A DNA stretch of 64,000 bases from Chitinophagales bacterium (GCA_020636535.1 JACJXT010000011.1:1674001-1738000), one strand, 5' to 3'. Positions 33,442 through 42,766 are shown, counted from the first letter of the stretch. Translations and numbers: made by a program. Notes: generated by a model not told the origin, from the letters alone.

Positions 33442-34302
33442 ATGGCAGATATTAATGAAATAAAAAGAACTCCTAAACCTAAATGGCTTAAGGTTAAATT
33501 GCCTATTGGTGAAAACTATAGAAATGTAAAAGCCATTGTTAACGATTATAAGTTACACACAATTTGTCAGAGTGGTAACTGTCCGAATATGGGAGAATGT
33601 TGGGGAGCTGGTACTGCAACATTTATGATTTTAGGAAATGTATGCACAAGATCTTGCTCTTTTTGTGCAGTAGCTACAGGTAGACCTTTTACTATTGATG
33701 AAGAGGAACCAAAACGAGTAGCAGAAGCAGTACGACTAATGAATTTAAAACACGCCGTGATTACTTCTGTAAACAGAGATGAATTAAAGGACAAAGGTGC
33801 TAGAATATGGTACGAAACAGTAAAAGAAATTAAAGCACAATCGCCACAAACTACTATAGAAACACTAATTCCAGATGTTAAAGCCAATTGGGATGCTTTA
33901 GAATTGATGATTAGTGCTGGACAAGAAATTGTGTCGCATAATATGGAAACAGTAGAACGGTTGTATAGAAAAGTACGACCACAAGCCAAATACGAAAGAA
34001 GTTTAGAACAAATAAAAAGAACCAAAGCATTTGGAAAAAGAACAAAATCTGGTATTATGGTTGGCTTAGGTGAAACCAAAGAAGAAGTATTTGCTATTAT
34101 GGACGATTTAGTAGCAAATGGCTGTGATGTATTAACCATTGGTCAGTACTTACAACCAACAAAAATGCATTTAGCAGTAGATGAATTTATACATCCAGAT
34201 ATTTTTGAAGAATATAAAACCGTTGGTTTACAAAAAGGATTCAACTTTGTAGAAAGCGGTGCTTTAGTCCGTTCTTCTTACCATGCCGAAAGACATGTGT
34301 AG
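33442..34302 (+). CDS. lipA: Lipoyl synthase
   Basis: A radical-SAM enzyme that inserts two sulfurs into protein-bound octanoate, maturing the lipoyl groups of pyruvate dehydrogenase and the glycine cleavage H protein. The auxiliary-cluster Cys motif (Cys42, 47, 53, spacing CX4CX5C) and the radical-SAM motif (Cys68, 72, 75, CX3CX2C) are both intact. NMETV, GLGETKEEV and the C-terminal VRSSYHAE motif (the final Ser ligates the auxiliary cluster) are all present. At 286 residues it is complete. gcvP at 60856 belongs to a pathway that needs its product. Confidence 0.98.
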   Translation: MADINEIKRTPKPKWLKVKLPIGENYRNVKAIVNDYKLHTICQSGNCPNMGECWGAGTATFMILGNVCTRSCSFCAVATGRPFTIDEEEPKRVAEAVRLMNLKHAVITSVNRDELKDKGARIWYETVKEIKAQSPQTTIETLIPDVKANWDALELMISAGQEIVSHNMETVERLYRKVRPQAKYERSLEQIKRTKAFGKRTKSGIMVGLGETKEEVFAIMDDLVANGCDVLTIGQYLQPTKMHLAVDEFIHPDIFEEYKTVGLQKGFNFVESGALVRSSYHAERHV

Positions 34303-34359
34303 TATATTTAAATAAACTAAATTAGATTAAAAAAACATACTAATTTGTATTAGTTTTTA

Positions 34360-34536
34360 TTAATATTTCTCAATATTCAAACTACCTTCTACTCTTGTGC
34401 AATTTGGATAATTAATAGGAAATGAATCTAATTCTGACTGTCTAGTTATGGTTATTACTGTATTATATGGAATACAATCATCTGCTAAAATATTAAACTG
34501 CCAAAGGAAGAGTAGTATTAAAAGGTATTTTTTCAA
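34360..34536 (-). pseudogene. 5' stump of a secreted LRR/receptor-L-type surface protein gene
   Basis: On the minus strand, TTG at 34536 opens a 58-residue reading frame: signal peptide KKYLLILLFLWQFNILA, then DDCIPYNTVITITRQSELDS, FPINYPNCTRVEGSLNI and a stop. The string Q-E-L-D-S-F-P-NYPNCT-V-E-G-LNI is the opening of the receptor-L/LRR-like domain that begins many large surface proteins of Bacteroidota, which normally run on for hundreds of residues. Here it ends after the first beta turn. It is probably a truncated relic, although a secreted micro-protein cannot be excluded. The 330-bp gap (34303-34634) holds nothing else. Confidence 0.6.
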
Positions 34537-34634
34537 AGCATTAGTTTTGCTGTATAAATATACTGTATTTTTTTATACTTGCAAATGTATTTGGGTGGTT
34601 TTAATATATCATATAACAACAATTCTGCTATGTT

Positions 34635-35528
34635 TTAGCTAAACGAACTACTCACTATCAAGTCTTTACTGCCTTTTGTATGTACATAAAAACCTTCGCC
34701 TGTTTTTACACCTAATTTATTGGCAGTAACCATATTCACTAATAAAGGACATGGTGCATATTTTGGATTGCCAAATCCGTTGTGTAGTACTTGTAAAATG
34801 GCTAAGCAAACATCTAATCCAATAAAATCTGCTAATTGCAATGGTCCCATTGGATGTGCCATTCCTAATTTCATTACAGTATCAATTTCGGTAACGCCAG
34901 CAACACCTTCGTAAAGTGTATAGATAGCTTCATTTATCATTGGCATTAAAATTCTATTGGCAACAAATCCAGGATAATCGTTTACCTCTACAGGAATTTT
35001 TTGTAGCGTTTTTGACAATTCCATAACGGATTGTGTTGTTTCATTAGAAGTAGCATAACCACGAATAACTTCTACTAATTTCATCACAGGAACTGGATTC
35101 ATAAAATGCATACCAATTACTTTGTCTGCTCTTTTTGTAGCAGCACCTATTTTAGTAATAGAGATAGAAGAAGTATTGCTTGCTAAAATGGTATTTTCAT
35201 TACAAAGCGTATCTAGTGATTGAAATATTTTTTCTTTGATAGTAAAATTTTCAGAAGCAGCTTCTACCACTAAATCTACATCAATAACACCATCTTCTAA
35301 TTGCGTAAAAACTCCAATATTATTGAGTGTATTAATCTTATCGTTTTCGCTAATAATAGATTTTGCTATTTGTCGATCTAAATTTTTATGAATGTTGGTA
35401 ATGGCATTTTGTAGTGCTTGTTCACTCACATCAATTAGGTTTACTTGAAAATTTTGTTGTGCAAAAACATGAGCAATTCCGTTTCCCATAGTACCTGCAC
35501 CTATAACTGCTACTTTTTTTATGTTCAT
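34635..35528 (-). CDS. 3-hydroxybutyryl-CoA / 3-hydroxyacyl-CoA dehydrogenase
   Basis: An NAD-dependent dehydrogenase of 297 residues with a single HAD module. The Rossmann motif is VIGAGTMGNGIAHVFA (9-24), catalytic residues lie in SNTSSISIT and GMHFMNPVPVMKLVE, then GFVANRILMP, and the end has NKLGVKTGEGFYVH. This is the short (PaaH/Hbd) type, separate from the fused enzyme at 8625. A remnant of its 3' end sits at 12179-12264, so the genome once held a second copy. It acts on short-chain hydroxyacyl-CoA in fatty-acid, butyrate or ketone metabolism. Confidence 0.94.
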   Translation of the reverse strand: MNIKKVAVIGAGTMGNGIAHVFAQQNFQVNLIDVSEQALQNAITNIHKNLDRQIAKSIISENDKINTLNNIGVFTQLEDGVIDVDLVVEAASENFTIKEKIFQSLDTLCNENTILASNTSSISITKIGAATKRADKVIGMHFMNPVPVMKLVEVIRGYATSNETTQSVMELSKTLQKIPVEVNDYPGFVANRILMPMINEAIYTLYEGVAGVTEIDTVMKLGMAHPMGPLQLADFIGLDVCLAILQVLHNGFGNPKYAPCPLLVNMVTANKLGVKTGEGFYVHTKGSKDLIVSSSFS

Positions 35529-35691
35529 TTTACTTATTTTTGAAGCAAATTACAAATTTTAAATGATAAAATAAATAGATAATTAAAATATAAATAACTT
35601 ATACTTTTTGTAGAAGAATTATTCAGAAAATACTAGTAAAAAGTAAATGAATTATTTGACTACTTAATTAGAAAAATCCGTATAGTTTAGT

Positions 35692-35699
35692 TATATTTG
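35692..35699 (+). promoter_or_regulatory. -7 box of the PIN toxin-antitoxin operon
   Basis: TATATTTG fits TAnnTTTG, 19 bases before the antitoxin ATG. Confidence 0.5.
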
Positions 35700-35718
35700 T
35701 CCGTATAAACTTAAGTGT

Positions 35719-35970
35719 ATGGATACCAAACTTACATTAAAATTAAACAAAAATATAATTGTTAGAGCAAAAAAATATGCATCTAACAAACAATTAAGTT
35801 TATCAAGATTAATTGAAAATTATCTCGATTCATTAACTAAAGAACAGCAAGATGAGTTTGAAATTTCGCCTTTTGTAAAAAGTATTTCAAACGGAAAAAG
35901 CATTCAAAACAATGATGAAAAAATACTAAAGAAAGATTATATAGAATACCTTGATAATAAATATCAGTAA
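35719..35970 (+). CDS. DUF6364-type antitoxin (ribbon-helix-helix)
   Basis: An 83-residue protein with an N-terminal ribbon-helix-helix DNA-binding region (TKLTLKLNKNIIVRAKKYAS, then KQLSLSRLIENYLDSL) and a disordered C-terminal part that would wrap the toxin. This is the family of antitoxins paired with PIN toxins. Its stop is one base before the toxin ATG at 35972, so the pair is coupled. It probably represses its own promoter. Confidence 0.88.
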   Translation: MDTKLTLKLNKNIIVRAKKYASNKQLSLSRLIENYLDSLTKEQQDEFEISPFVKSISNGKSIQNNDEKILKKDYIEYLDNKYQ

Positions 35971-35971
35971 A

Positions 35972-36397
35972 ATGCAAAAAGTATTTTTAGATACCAATAT
36001 TGTGCTTGATGTGCTTGGCGAAAGAGAAAACTACTATGAAGCAGCCGCAAAAATATTAACTTTAGTAGATAAAAAGAAAATAAAAGTATATACTTCTCCT
36101 ATTACTATTTCAACTACTTATTATTTGCTTACAAAATATGAAAATGAAAAATCGGCACTCGAAAAAATACGAAAATTTAAGATGTTATGTGCTATTTCTA
36201 TGATGAATGATGAAGTTATTGAGAAAGCAATAAATTCTAATTTTAAAGACATAGAAGATGCTATGCAATATTTTAGTGCTATTGCTTCAAACTGCGACAT
36301 AATAATTACAAGAAATGAGAAAGATTTTAAAAATGCTTTAATTCCTGTAATGAATGCAGAAAGTTATCTTCAAACATATAAAAATATAGTTAATTAA
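35972..36397 (+). CDS. PIN-domain toxin (VapC-like ribonuclease)
   Basis: A 141-residue PIN nuclease starting MQKVFLDTNIVLDVLGEREN. The first Asp of the active site is in LDTNIVLD. Further acidic sites are in SNFKDIEDAMQYFSAIA and the NCDIIITRNEKDF segment near the end. I chose the ATG at 35972 instead of the upstream one at 35951 because the latter lies inside the antitoxin gene and the former gives the canonical VapC start. It probably cleaves tRNA or rRNA; the target is unknown. Confidence 0.88.
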   Translation: MQKVFLDTNIVLDVLGERENYYEAAAKILTLVDKKKIKVYTSPITISTTYYLLTKYENEKSALEKIRKFKMLCAISMMNDEVIEKAINSNFKDIEDAMQYFSAIASNCDIIITRNEKDFKNALIPVMNAESYLQTYKNIVN

Positions 36398-36437
36398 TTT
36401 TAATTTATTAAAAACAGATGATAATTAGAGAAAAGCC

Positions 36438-38441
36438 ATGCAATTTAAAGATTTTACACTAGCATATAATGTACAAGGAATTTCTAAAGAATTTACCAGT
36501 ACTGCATTTACTAAACACGAAACAGATGATTTTATTTTAGAGTTTCTAATTGATGGTGACGATGCATTAAAATATAGTGTAGTACTTCAAACAAAAAATA
36601 TTTTAGCATTAAATACATTTGAAATTAACACCATTATAGATTATTCTGAAAGCAAAGGTTGTATGATTAATGGTTTTCAGAGTTGGACGAATAGTAAAGT
36701 ATACTACACTGATGAAAAAATAAAACCTGCGAACAAATTGGTAAAAGGTGTTGCTTTTAATTATGGCGATTATAGTTTTTATGACTATCCACAAAAAAAT
36801 GGTGTATTGCACAGCTATAGTTATTCTTATATCAAATATGATAAAAGAAAAATTGAATTATTAGCATCTTTAGATGAATCTATTGGTTATACTATTTTTG
36901 AACATCATACAAATGAAAATATATGTAAAATAAAGAAAGATATTAGTGGAAAAATTATTGAAAATAGTTGTACTCTACTTCATTTCATTAGAATAGATGA
37001 TTTTGAAGAGTTAGCATTTGAAAAACTTTTTGCAGAAAATAACTATCGACCAAAAGTAGTACCAGCAATAGGTTGGACAAGTTGGTATTACTATTATACC
37101 AAGATAAGTGAAGTTATTATCTTGCAAAGCTTAGAGTCATTTAAAAAGAATAATATTAATATTAATATATTTCAAATTGATGATGGTTACCAACAAGCAG
37201 TTGGCGATTGGTTAAATATAAATAAGAAGTTTCCAAACGGAATGCAGTATTTGGCTCAAAAAATTCATGAGTTTGGTGCTAAAGCTGGAATTTGGTTAGC
37301 TCCTTTTGCTTGCGAACACAATTCTTTTATCGTAAAAGAAAAAAGCAATTGGATTTTAAAAGATGCTCAAGGCAAATTTGTTACCATTGGTTATAATCCG
37401 TTGTGGAGTGGAAAATTTTATGCACTTGATTTTTACAACGAAGAAGTTAAACAATATATAAAAAAAGTATTTAATATTATACTAAACGAATGGAACTACG
37501 ATTTAGTTAAACTCGATTTCTTATATGGTGTTGCTTGTATTCCACAGCATGGAAAAAGTAGAGGTGAAATCATGCTCGAAGCCATGCAGTTTCTGCGAGA
37601 TTGTGTTGGCAATAAAATGATTTTAGCATGTGGTGTACCATTGTCTGCTGCAAATCAAACCACAGATTATTGTAGAATTGGTCCAGATATTCACTTAACT
37701 TGGGATTTTAAACTTTTAAAATGGATCAATGCAAGAGAACGACCATCTACTTATCATGCTATTCACAATACCATTTCCAGAAGACATTTATCCAAACATT
37801 GGTTTTTAAACGATCCAGATGTCTTCATCTTACGAAAAAACAGAAACCGATTGTCATTCGATGAGCAATACAGTTTATTACTAGCAAATTTGTTGTTTGG
37901 CGATTTAATTTTTACTTCCGATAATATTGGTGAATATAACGAACAACAATTGTGGTGGTACAAATCTATCTTTCCTTTGCTAGAGAAAGAAGAGGTAAAA
38001 GTGCAGCAAGAAAAGGACTTTTACTTAATTCATTTCAAAATTCATCAGCAATATTACACAGCATTATTTAACCTTTCTAATCACGATAAATTGTATAAAT
38101 TGCCAAATGGAATGTTTTTTGATAATGTTACAGAGAAATGGTTAAATGGCAATAAAAAAATTACGGTGAAAAAACATCAAAGCATGTGTTTGTTGAATGT
38201 TGGCTTTACGCCTTTTGCTTTAGCAGGAAGCAAAGGTCATTTTTTTGCTGGTGCAGAAGTAAAACATACCATGTTAAGTGGAAATGAATTGGAGTTTGTT
38301 TGGCAAGATGATATTTTAAATGCGATTACCATTTACTACAAAGTTCCAAAAGATTATAGCATAGAAAGTATTAATGGCGATAAAAACTTTGAAATAAAAC
38401 AACATAAAAATTATGATATAATAATTTATAATAAAAAATGA
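36438..38441 (+). CDS. GH36-type alpha-galactosidase
   Basis: A 667-residue glycoside hydrolase with an N-terminal beta-supersandwich domain (1-220) and a catalytic barrel. Features are GWTSWYYYYTKIS, FQIDDGYQQAVGDW and the nucleophile Asp360 in VKLDFLYG. The acid/base is Asp417 in RIGPDIHLTW. The C-terminal sheet domain follows. It lacks a signal peptide, so it acts in the cytoplasm or near the inner membrane, on alpha-galactosides taken up by the cell. It overlaps the next gene by four bases (ATGA), so translation is coupled. The exact substrate is not certain, and some GH36 members act on other sugars. Confidence 0.85.
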   Translation: MQFKDFTLAYNVQGISKEFTSTAFTKHETDDFILEFLIDGDDALKYSVVLQTKNILALNTFEINTIIDYSESKGCMINGFQSWTNSKVYYTDEKIKPANKLVKGVAFNYGDYSFYDYPQKNGVLHSYSYSYIKYDKRKIELLASLDESIGYTIFEHHTNENICKIKKDISGKIIENSCTLLHFIRIDDFEELAFEKLFAENNYRPKVVPAIGWTSWYYYYTKISEVIILQSLESFKKNNININIFQIDDGYQQAVGDWLNINKKFPNGMQYLAQKIHEFGAKAGIWLAPFACEHNSFIVKEKSNWILKDAQGKFVTIGYNPLWSGKFYALDFYNEEVKQYIKKVFNIILNEWNYDLVKLDFLYGVACIPQHGKSRGEIMLEAMQFLRDCVGNKMILACGVPLSAANQTTDYCRIGPDIHLTWDFKLLKWINARERPSTYHAIHNTISRRHLSKHWFLNDPDVFILRKNRNRLSFDEQYSLLLANLLFGDLIFTSDNIGEYNEQQLWWYKSIFPLLEKEEVKVQQEKDFYLIHFKIHQQYYTALFNLSNHDKLYKLPNGMFFDNVTEKWLNGNKKITVKKHQSMCLLNVGFTPFALAGSKGHFFAGAEVKHTMLSGNELEFVWQDDILNAITIYYKVPKDYSIESINGDKNFEIKQHKNYDIIIYNKK

Positions 38442-39547
38442 TTAAAAATATTTACTATATCGTTCTACTTATTTTTTGTCAGGTAGGAATGGCTCAACAA
38501 AAACATCAATTGTTAGAAATGGGCGATATCTATCTTAAACATAATAACTATGCAATGGCAACAAATATGTATCAACAGTATATTAAATTATTTCCAAACG
38601 ATACAGGATACTATCATTTAGGTAATGTATTGCGATTACAAAAACAGTACGAAGAAGCGATTATCAATCTTGAAAAATCAATTCATTACAATAAAAATTT
38701 TCAACCAGCTTATAGTATTTTAGGAAAGTTATACAACGAACAATTTGACTATAATACAGCAATTATGTATTTAGATGCAGCTTTAAAAATCAATCCAAAT
38801 GCAGATGATTATAACGAACGAGGCATGTCGTATTACAAATTGAACAATTTTGAACAAGCAATTGACAATTTTGATATGGCTTTAGGTATTGATTCTACAT
38901 TAGCCATTTGTTACAACAACAGAGCTTCTGCAAAATACAACAATCAAAACATAGCAAAAGCAAGCAAAGCAGACTTACTCAATGCTTTGGAAGACTATAA
39001 CAAAGCTATTGCTATCAATAATAAATTGGCATTGTCATATAGAAATAGAGCTTTTGTTTATTACTATTTAGACAGTTTAGAATTAGCTTTAAATAATATT
39101 GAACAATCTATTTATTTATATAATAAAGATGATATTGCTTTCTTTTGTTTAGGATTAATTTTATATAAAGAAAAAAAATATAGTAATGCACTCGAAGCGT
39201 ATAATCAATCTATATTTTTAGCTAATTACATTGCAGATTCGTATTTAGAACGAGCCAAAACCTATTTGGCATTAAAAGATTTTGCTCATGCAACAACAGA
39301 TTTAAATCAAGTGATTTTATTTAGCAACGAATTAAAAGGCGAAAGCTATTTGTATTTAGCAGCAGTTGCAGCTTGGCAGAAAGATAAAAACACAATGTTA
39401 TATAATATCAAAAAAGCTAATAATCAATCATTATTTGATGATAGTAAATATATAAAATACTTACAAGAGTACGAAGCATTTGACACTTTTAAAAACGATG
39501 CTGATTTTAAAAAATTGCTCAACAAAATAAAATTTGGTAAAAAGTAA
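38438..39547 (+). CDS. Exported TPR-repeat protein
   Basis: A 369-residue protein with a signal peptide (IYYIVLLIFCQVGMA) and about eight tetratricopeptide repeats across the rest. Repeats seen include YAMATNMYQQYIKLFPND, YEEAIINLEKSIHYNKN, YNTAIMYLDAALKINPN, FEQAIDNFDMALGID and YSNALEAYNQSIFLA. TPRs mediate protein binding, and exported ones are often part of envelope assemblies. It is translationally coupled (ATGA) to the GH36 gene upstream, although the GH36 enzyme has no export signal. Its partner is unknown. Confidence 0.82.
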   Translation: MIKNIYYIVLLIFCQVGMAQQKHQLLEMGDIYLKHNNYAMATNMYQQYIKLFPNDTGYYHLGNVLRLQKQYEEAIINLEKSIHYNKNFQPAYSILGKLYNEQFDYNTAIMYLDAALKINPNADDYNERGMSYYKLNNFEQAIDNFDMALGIDSTLAICYNNRASAKYNNQNIAKASKADLLNALEDYNKAIAINNKLALSYRNRAFVYYYLDSLELALNNIEQSIYLYNKDDIAFFCLGLILYKEKKYSNALEAYNQSIFLANYIADSYLERAKTYLALKDFAHATTDLNQVILFSNELKGESYLYLAAVAAWQKDKNTMLYNIKKANNQSLFDDSKYIKYLQEYEAFDTFKNDADFKKLLNKIKFGKK

Positions 39548-39799
39548 TTTTATAGCTAATAATTAACAAGTTTATTTTTTTCTTAAGTAATATAAAAATT
39601 TATTGTACTCTTTAATCGTCCTTTTTCTTACATTGTAAATCTAAAGGACAAATGCTCTTTTGGTTATTGTGTTTTTATTTTCAAAAACCAACTCAGGTTA
39701 ATAAAATCATATTTATCAATAATTTGTTAAAATAATTGGCAAGATATTTGATATTTACAAATCATTAAGTATTTTTAAACAAAATAATATAGATTAACG

Positions 39800-40618
39800 A
39801 TGAAAAAAATTACCATTTTATTAAGTGCCTTCATTACATTATTTGCTGTGAACGCTCAAGCACAATCTGTAGAAAGCATTTTAACAAAATCACTAAGTGC
39901 CATGAAATCTGTTTCAACATGTACTTATGATTTCTATTCAAAAGAAAGATTTTCTAACGGAAAAGTTATCAGTTCTCATATTGAGTTCAAAGTACAAGAA
40001 AGTCCAAAAAAGATTTATGCTAACTCATTAGAACCACAAAAAGCTGAGTTGTGCTACATTCCATCTACTAGCAGTAAAGTAATGGTAAAAAAAGGGTTTT
40101 TAAAATTAAACCTAGAAAAAACCAATAACTTATTGATGAAAGAACAACATCAAACAATTGATAGAGCTGGTTTTAAAAGAATTGCTGACATTTTACAAAC
40201 TAGTGTAAATCAAAGAAAAGGTCAGGATTTAAGTAAATTTGCTACTGTAAGCGGTACCGTTACTTATGATGGAAAATCTTGCTACAAAATTACAATTAAC
40301 GAACCTGATTATAAAATTGTATACCATACTGTAAAATCTGGTCAGACAAATATTTGGAAACTAGGTGAAGCACTAGCTATTCCTGAGTATAAAGTTCAAG
40401 AATTAAATAATACAAAAAGCGATGACTTTACAGTTGGACAAAAAATAAAAGTACCTTCTGCTTATGCTAAAACAACCGTTATTTATGTAGATAAATCAAC
40501 TTATTTACCATTATATATTAAAATGGATGATGATAAAGGTTTGTTTGAGCAATATGAATTTAAAAACTTAAAAACAGGTGTTTCATTTTCATCGTCAGAC
40601 TTTCCTAACTTTAAGTAA
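39800..40618 (+). CDS. DUF1571 (LolA-like) protein with a LysM-like insert
   Basis: A 272-residue exported protein: signal peptide (TILLSAFITLFAVNAQA) and a LolA/LolB-like shell of DUF1571 type, in which VESILTKSLSAMKSV and FKVQESPKKIYANSLEP come first and TTVIYVDKSTYLPLYIKMDD and LFEQYEFKNLKTG come last. Between them, about residues 174-219, lies a LysM-like module: YHTVKSGQTNIWKLGEAL, IPEYKVQELNN and FTVGQKIKVPS. The insert would let a periplasmic or outer-membrane lipid-binding-type protein bind peptidoglycan. A promoter-sized gap (39548-39799, nothing recognised) precedes it and a terminator follows. Confidence 0.82.
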   Translation: MKKITILLSAFITLFAVNAQAQSVESILTKSLSAMKSVSTCTYDFYSKERFSNGKVISSHIEFKVQESPKKIYANSLEPQKAELCYIPSTSSKVMVKKGFLKLNLEKTNNLLMKEQHQTIDRAGFKRIADILQTSVNQRKGQDLSKFATVSGTVTYDGKSCYKITINEPDYKIVYHTVKSGQTNIWKLGEALAIPEYKVQELNNTKSDDFTVGQKIKVPSAYAKTTVIYVDKSTYLPLYIKMDDDKGLFEQYEFKNLKTGVSFSSSDFPNFK

Positions 40619-40620
40619 TA

Positions 40621-40660
40621 ATATTTAGATATTTAGATTCAAGATATTTAGATAGAAAAT
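40621..40660 (+). repeat. Degenerate TTAGATT/CAAGA repeat, copy 4
   Basis: It contains atttagatatttagattcaa followed by gatatttagatag, the same core words as the copies at 8171, 8584 and 11757. It lies between the DUF1571 stop and its terminator. Confidence 0.5.
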
Positions 40661-40672
40661 CATAAACAGTAT

Positions 40673-40701
40673 AAATGGTTGGTAAAAAATGCCAACCATT
40701 T
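40673..40701 (+). terminator. Terminator after the DUF1571 gene
   Basis: A 10-bp stem (aaatggttgg / ccaaccattt) with a 9-base loop, followed by a T run. The next gene starts 31 bases later. Confidence 0.8.
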
Positions 40702-40731
40702 TTATTTTAATAAATAAGAAAAGAAATAGTA

Positions 40732-41076
40732 ATGGATACGATAGAGAAAGAAAAACTGCTTGAATCTCATCTGTTTTGGTACAAAAATAGATTTTACTTT
40801 AATATACTAATAGCAATTTCTGGGCTTTTAGGTTTATTAGTTGCAAATCCATTATCTCTTCTTATATCTAATTGGATTTTTGTTTTAATTGGCATCTTAC
40901 TTTGGGCAATAGTAGCTAATGGATTATATTCTCTTGGTTTTGTAATTGAAAGTTTCATAATTCATAAAACTAAAGGTTTAGAAAACCTACCAATAAGTAG
41001 AGTATTATTACTTTTTATTGGTACGATTTCATATATAATTATATCTTTCTTATATCCTTTTTTGATATTCTTATAA
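40732..41076 (+). CDS. Small three-helix membrane protein, unknown function
   Basis: A 114-residue protein with a short charged N-terminus (MDTIEKEKLLESHLFWYK) and three hydrophobic segments: FNILIAISGLLGLLVANPL, WIFVLIGILLWAIVANGLYS and VLLLFIGTISYIIISFLYPF. No family was recognised. It stands alone between a terminator and the convergent selO gene. Confidence 0.6.
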   Translation: MDTIEKEKLLESHLFWYKNRFYFNILIAISGLLGLLVANPLSLLISNWIFVLIGILLWAIVANGLYSLGFVIESFIIHKTKGLENLPISRVLLLFIGTISYIIISFLYPFLIFL

Positions 41077-41132
41077 AACATAAATTTTTCATTAAAAAAC
41101 CAGTCATTTCTTTAATATTGATTACTAGTATA

Positions 41133-42683
41133 CTACGAACTACAGCTTAGCATAGAGCAACCAATTTTATTTAAAGCCCAAGCTGGTCGTTTGGCAAACC
41201 ATTTTTGCATGTTGGGTTGTTCATCATACGGATTTTGTAACAAACTATACAATTCATCAATTATAGTGTAGTCGCCTTTATCTGCAGCATCTATTGCTAA
41301 CTGTGCCATGTAATTACGCAATACATATTTCGGATTGATTTTATTCATCTGCTCTATTCTATTCTCTATTGAATATTGAGCTAATAGTATAGCATAGTCT
41401 TGCAACCAATCTTTCCATACTTGATAATGCTTTGAAAAATCATCAGCATAACTACATTCTTCTACAATAGTTATAAAGTTATTTATATCATTAATATCTA
41501 TAGATGATAAATATCTAAAAAATAATGTATAATCTATTGCTGACTGCTGCAAATTGGTTTTTAATTGCTCTATAAAAAAGTTTGCTTTTGGTGTTGTTTC
41601 TAATAAACCTAATTTTTGCAACATCATATTTTGATGTTTTATTTTGTATTCTTGATAGCTATTATCGATAATAGTTTGTAGTATATTTTTATCATTGATT
41701 AATGGAAATAATGCATTGGCTAATTGTACTAAATTCCAAATAGCAACCATACCTTGATTGCCATATCTATATCGTCTTCCTTGTGCATCTGTAGTATTTG
41801 GTGTCCAGTTTTCATCGTAATTTTCAAGCCAACCATAAGGTCCATAATCTATCGTTAAACCTAATATCGACATATTGTCTGTGTTCATTACTCCATGTAC
41901 AAAACCAACCCTTTCCCATTGAATTATTAAATCGATTGTTGATATTGCAATTACTTCAAACCATTTTATATATTTTTTGTCATCATTTATATTAATGTTT
42001 GGATAAAAATGTTCTATTGTATAGTCTGCCAATAATTTTAAATTATCAATTTCATTTCTTGCAGTCAGAATTTCAAAATTGCCAAAGCGAATAAATGTTG
42101 GTGCTACTCTACAAACAATTGCTCCTTTTTCATAATCAGGATTTCCATCATACATAATATCTCGCAAAACCATATCGCCACTCAAAGCTAATGACAATGC
42201 TCTTGTTGTAGGAACACCTAAATGAAACATGACTTCGCTACACAAATATTCTCTAATAGAACTTCTAAGCACAGCCAAACCATCTGCATTTCTACTATAT
42301 GGTGTTTTTCCTGCTCCTTTTAATTGTACTGCCCATTGTTTGTTTTGATGATTGATTTCAAATAGATTAATAGCTCTTCCATCTCCAAGCTGACCAGCCC
42401 AATGTCCAAATTGATGTCCACCATAACACATAGCATAAGGTTTGGTATTGGAATAAATTTTATTGCCTGTAAAAATTAATTTAAAATCATTTGTTTTAAT
42501 TTCACTTTGGTTAATTCCTAATAAGTCTGCAACTGATGTAGCGTAGTGAATAATCTGCGGATTAGAACATGGTGTTGGATTTACAAATGAAAAGAATGCA
42601 TTGCTCACTATTCTAATACTGTTTTCTGTATTGGTATCGGCTGGTAGTAGTTTATTAAATGTATCGTTAATGTTTAATTGCAT
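41133..42683 (-). CDS. selO: Protein adenylyltransferase SelO
   Basis: SelO is a pseudokinase-fold enzyme that transfers AMP to proteins, in bacteria often under oxidative stress. Motifs seen are CYGGHQFGHWAGQLGDGRA, LKGAGKTPYSRNADGLAVLRSS, TRALS, then GFVHGVMNTDNMSILGLTIDYGP with the metal-binding Asn/Asp. The C-terminus is GCSMLSCSS, whose terminal Cys corresponds to the Cys/Sec position of the animal enzyme. At 516 residues it is complete. It faces a lone membrane-protein gene and is transcribed away from smpB. Confidence 0.95.
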   Translation of the reverse strand: MQLNINDTFNKLLPADTNTENSIRIVSNAFFSFVNPTPCSNPQIIHYATSVADLLGINQSEIKTNDFKLIFTGNKIYSNTKPYAMCYGGHQFGHWAGQLGDGRAINLFEINHQNKQWAVQLKGAGKTPYSRNADGLAVLRSSIREYLCSEVMFHLGVPTTRALSLALSGDMVLRDIMYDGNPDYEKGAIVCRVAPTFIRFGNFEILTARNEIDNLKLLADYTIEHFYPNININDDKKYIKWFEVIAISTIDLIIQWERVGFVHGVMNTDNMSILGLTIDYGPYGWLENYDENWTPNTTDAQGRRYRYGNQGMVAIWNLVQLANALFPLINDKNILQTIIDNSYQEYKIKHQNMMLQKLGLLETTPKANFFIEQLKTNLQQSAIDYTLFFRYLSSIDINDINNFITIVEECSYADDFSKHYQVWKDWLQDYAILLAQYSIENRIEQMNKINPKYVLRNYMAQLAIDAADKGDYTIIDELYSLLQNPYDEQPNMQKWFAKRPAWALNKIGCSMLSCSS

Positions 42684-42758
42684 GTTAAATCATAAATATA
42701 AATGAAACAAAGCAATGTTGTAATATGTTTAGTTAACTATAATTTTTATAGAATATTA

Positions 42759-42766
42759 TATCTTTG
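42759..42766 (+). promoter_or_regulatory. -7 box for smpB
   Basis: TATCTTTG fits TAnnTTTG and ends six bases before the GTG start at 42773. It shows that the TTG at 42764, the longest-frame start, lies inside the promoter. Confidence 0.6.

Noticed and set aside
33567..34139. 190-residue minus-strand reading frame opposite lipA
   Set aside because: It is antisense to a clear lipA with intact cluster motifs; its own translation is Ser/Leu/Ile-rich without structure, typical of a shadow frame.
39548..39799. 252-base spacer before the DUF1571 gene
   Set aside because: No plausible small gene, RNA or repeat could be supported in it on either strand.
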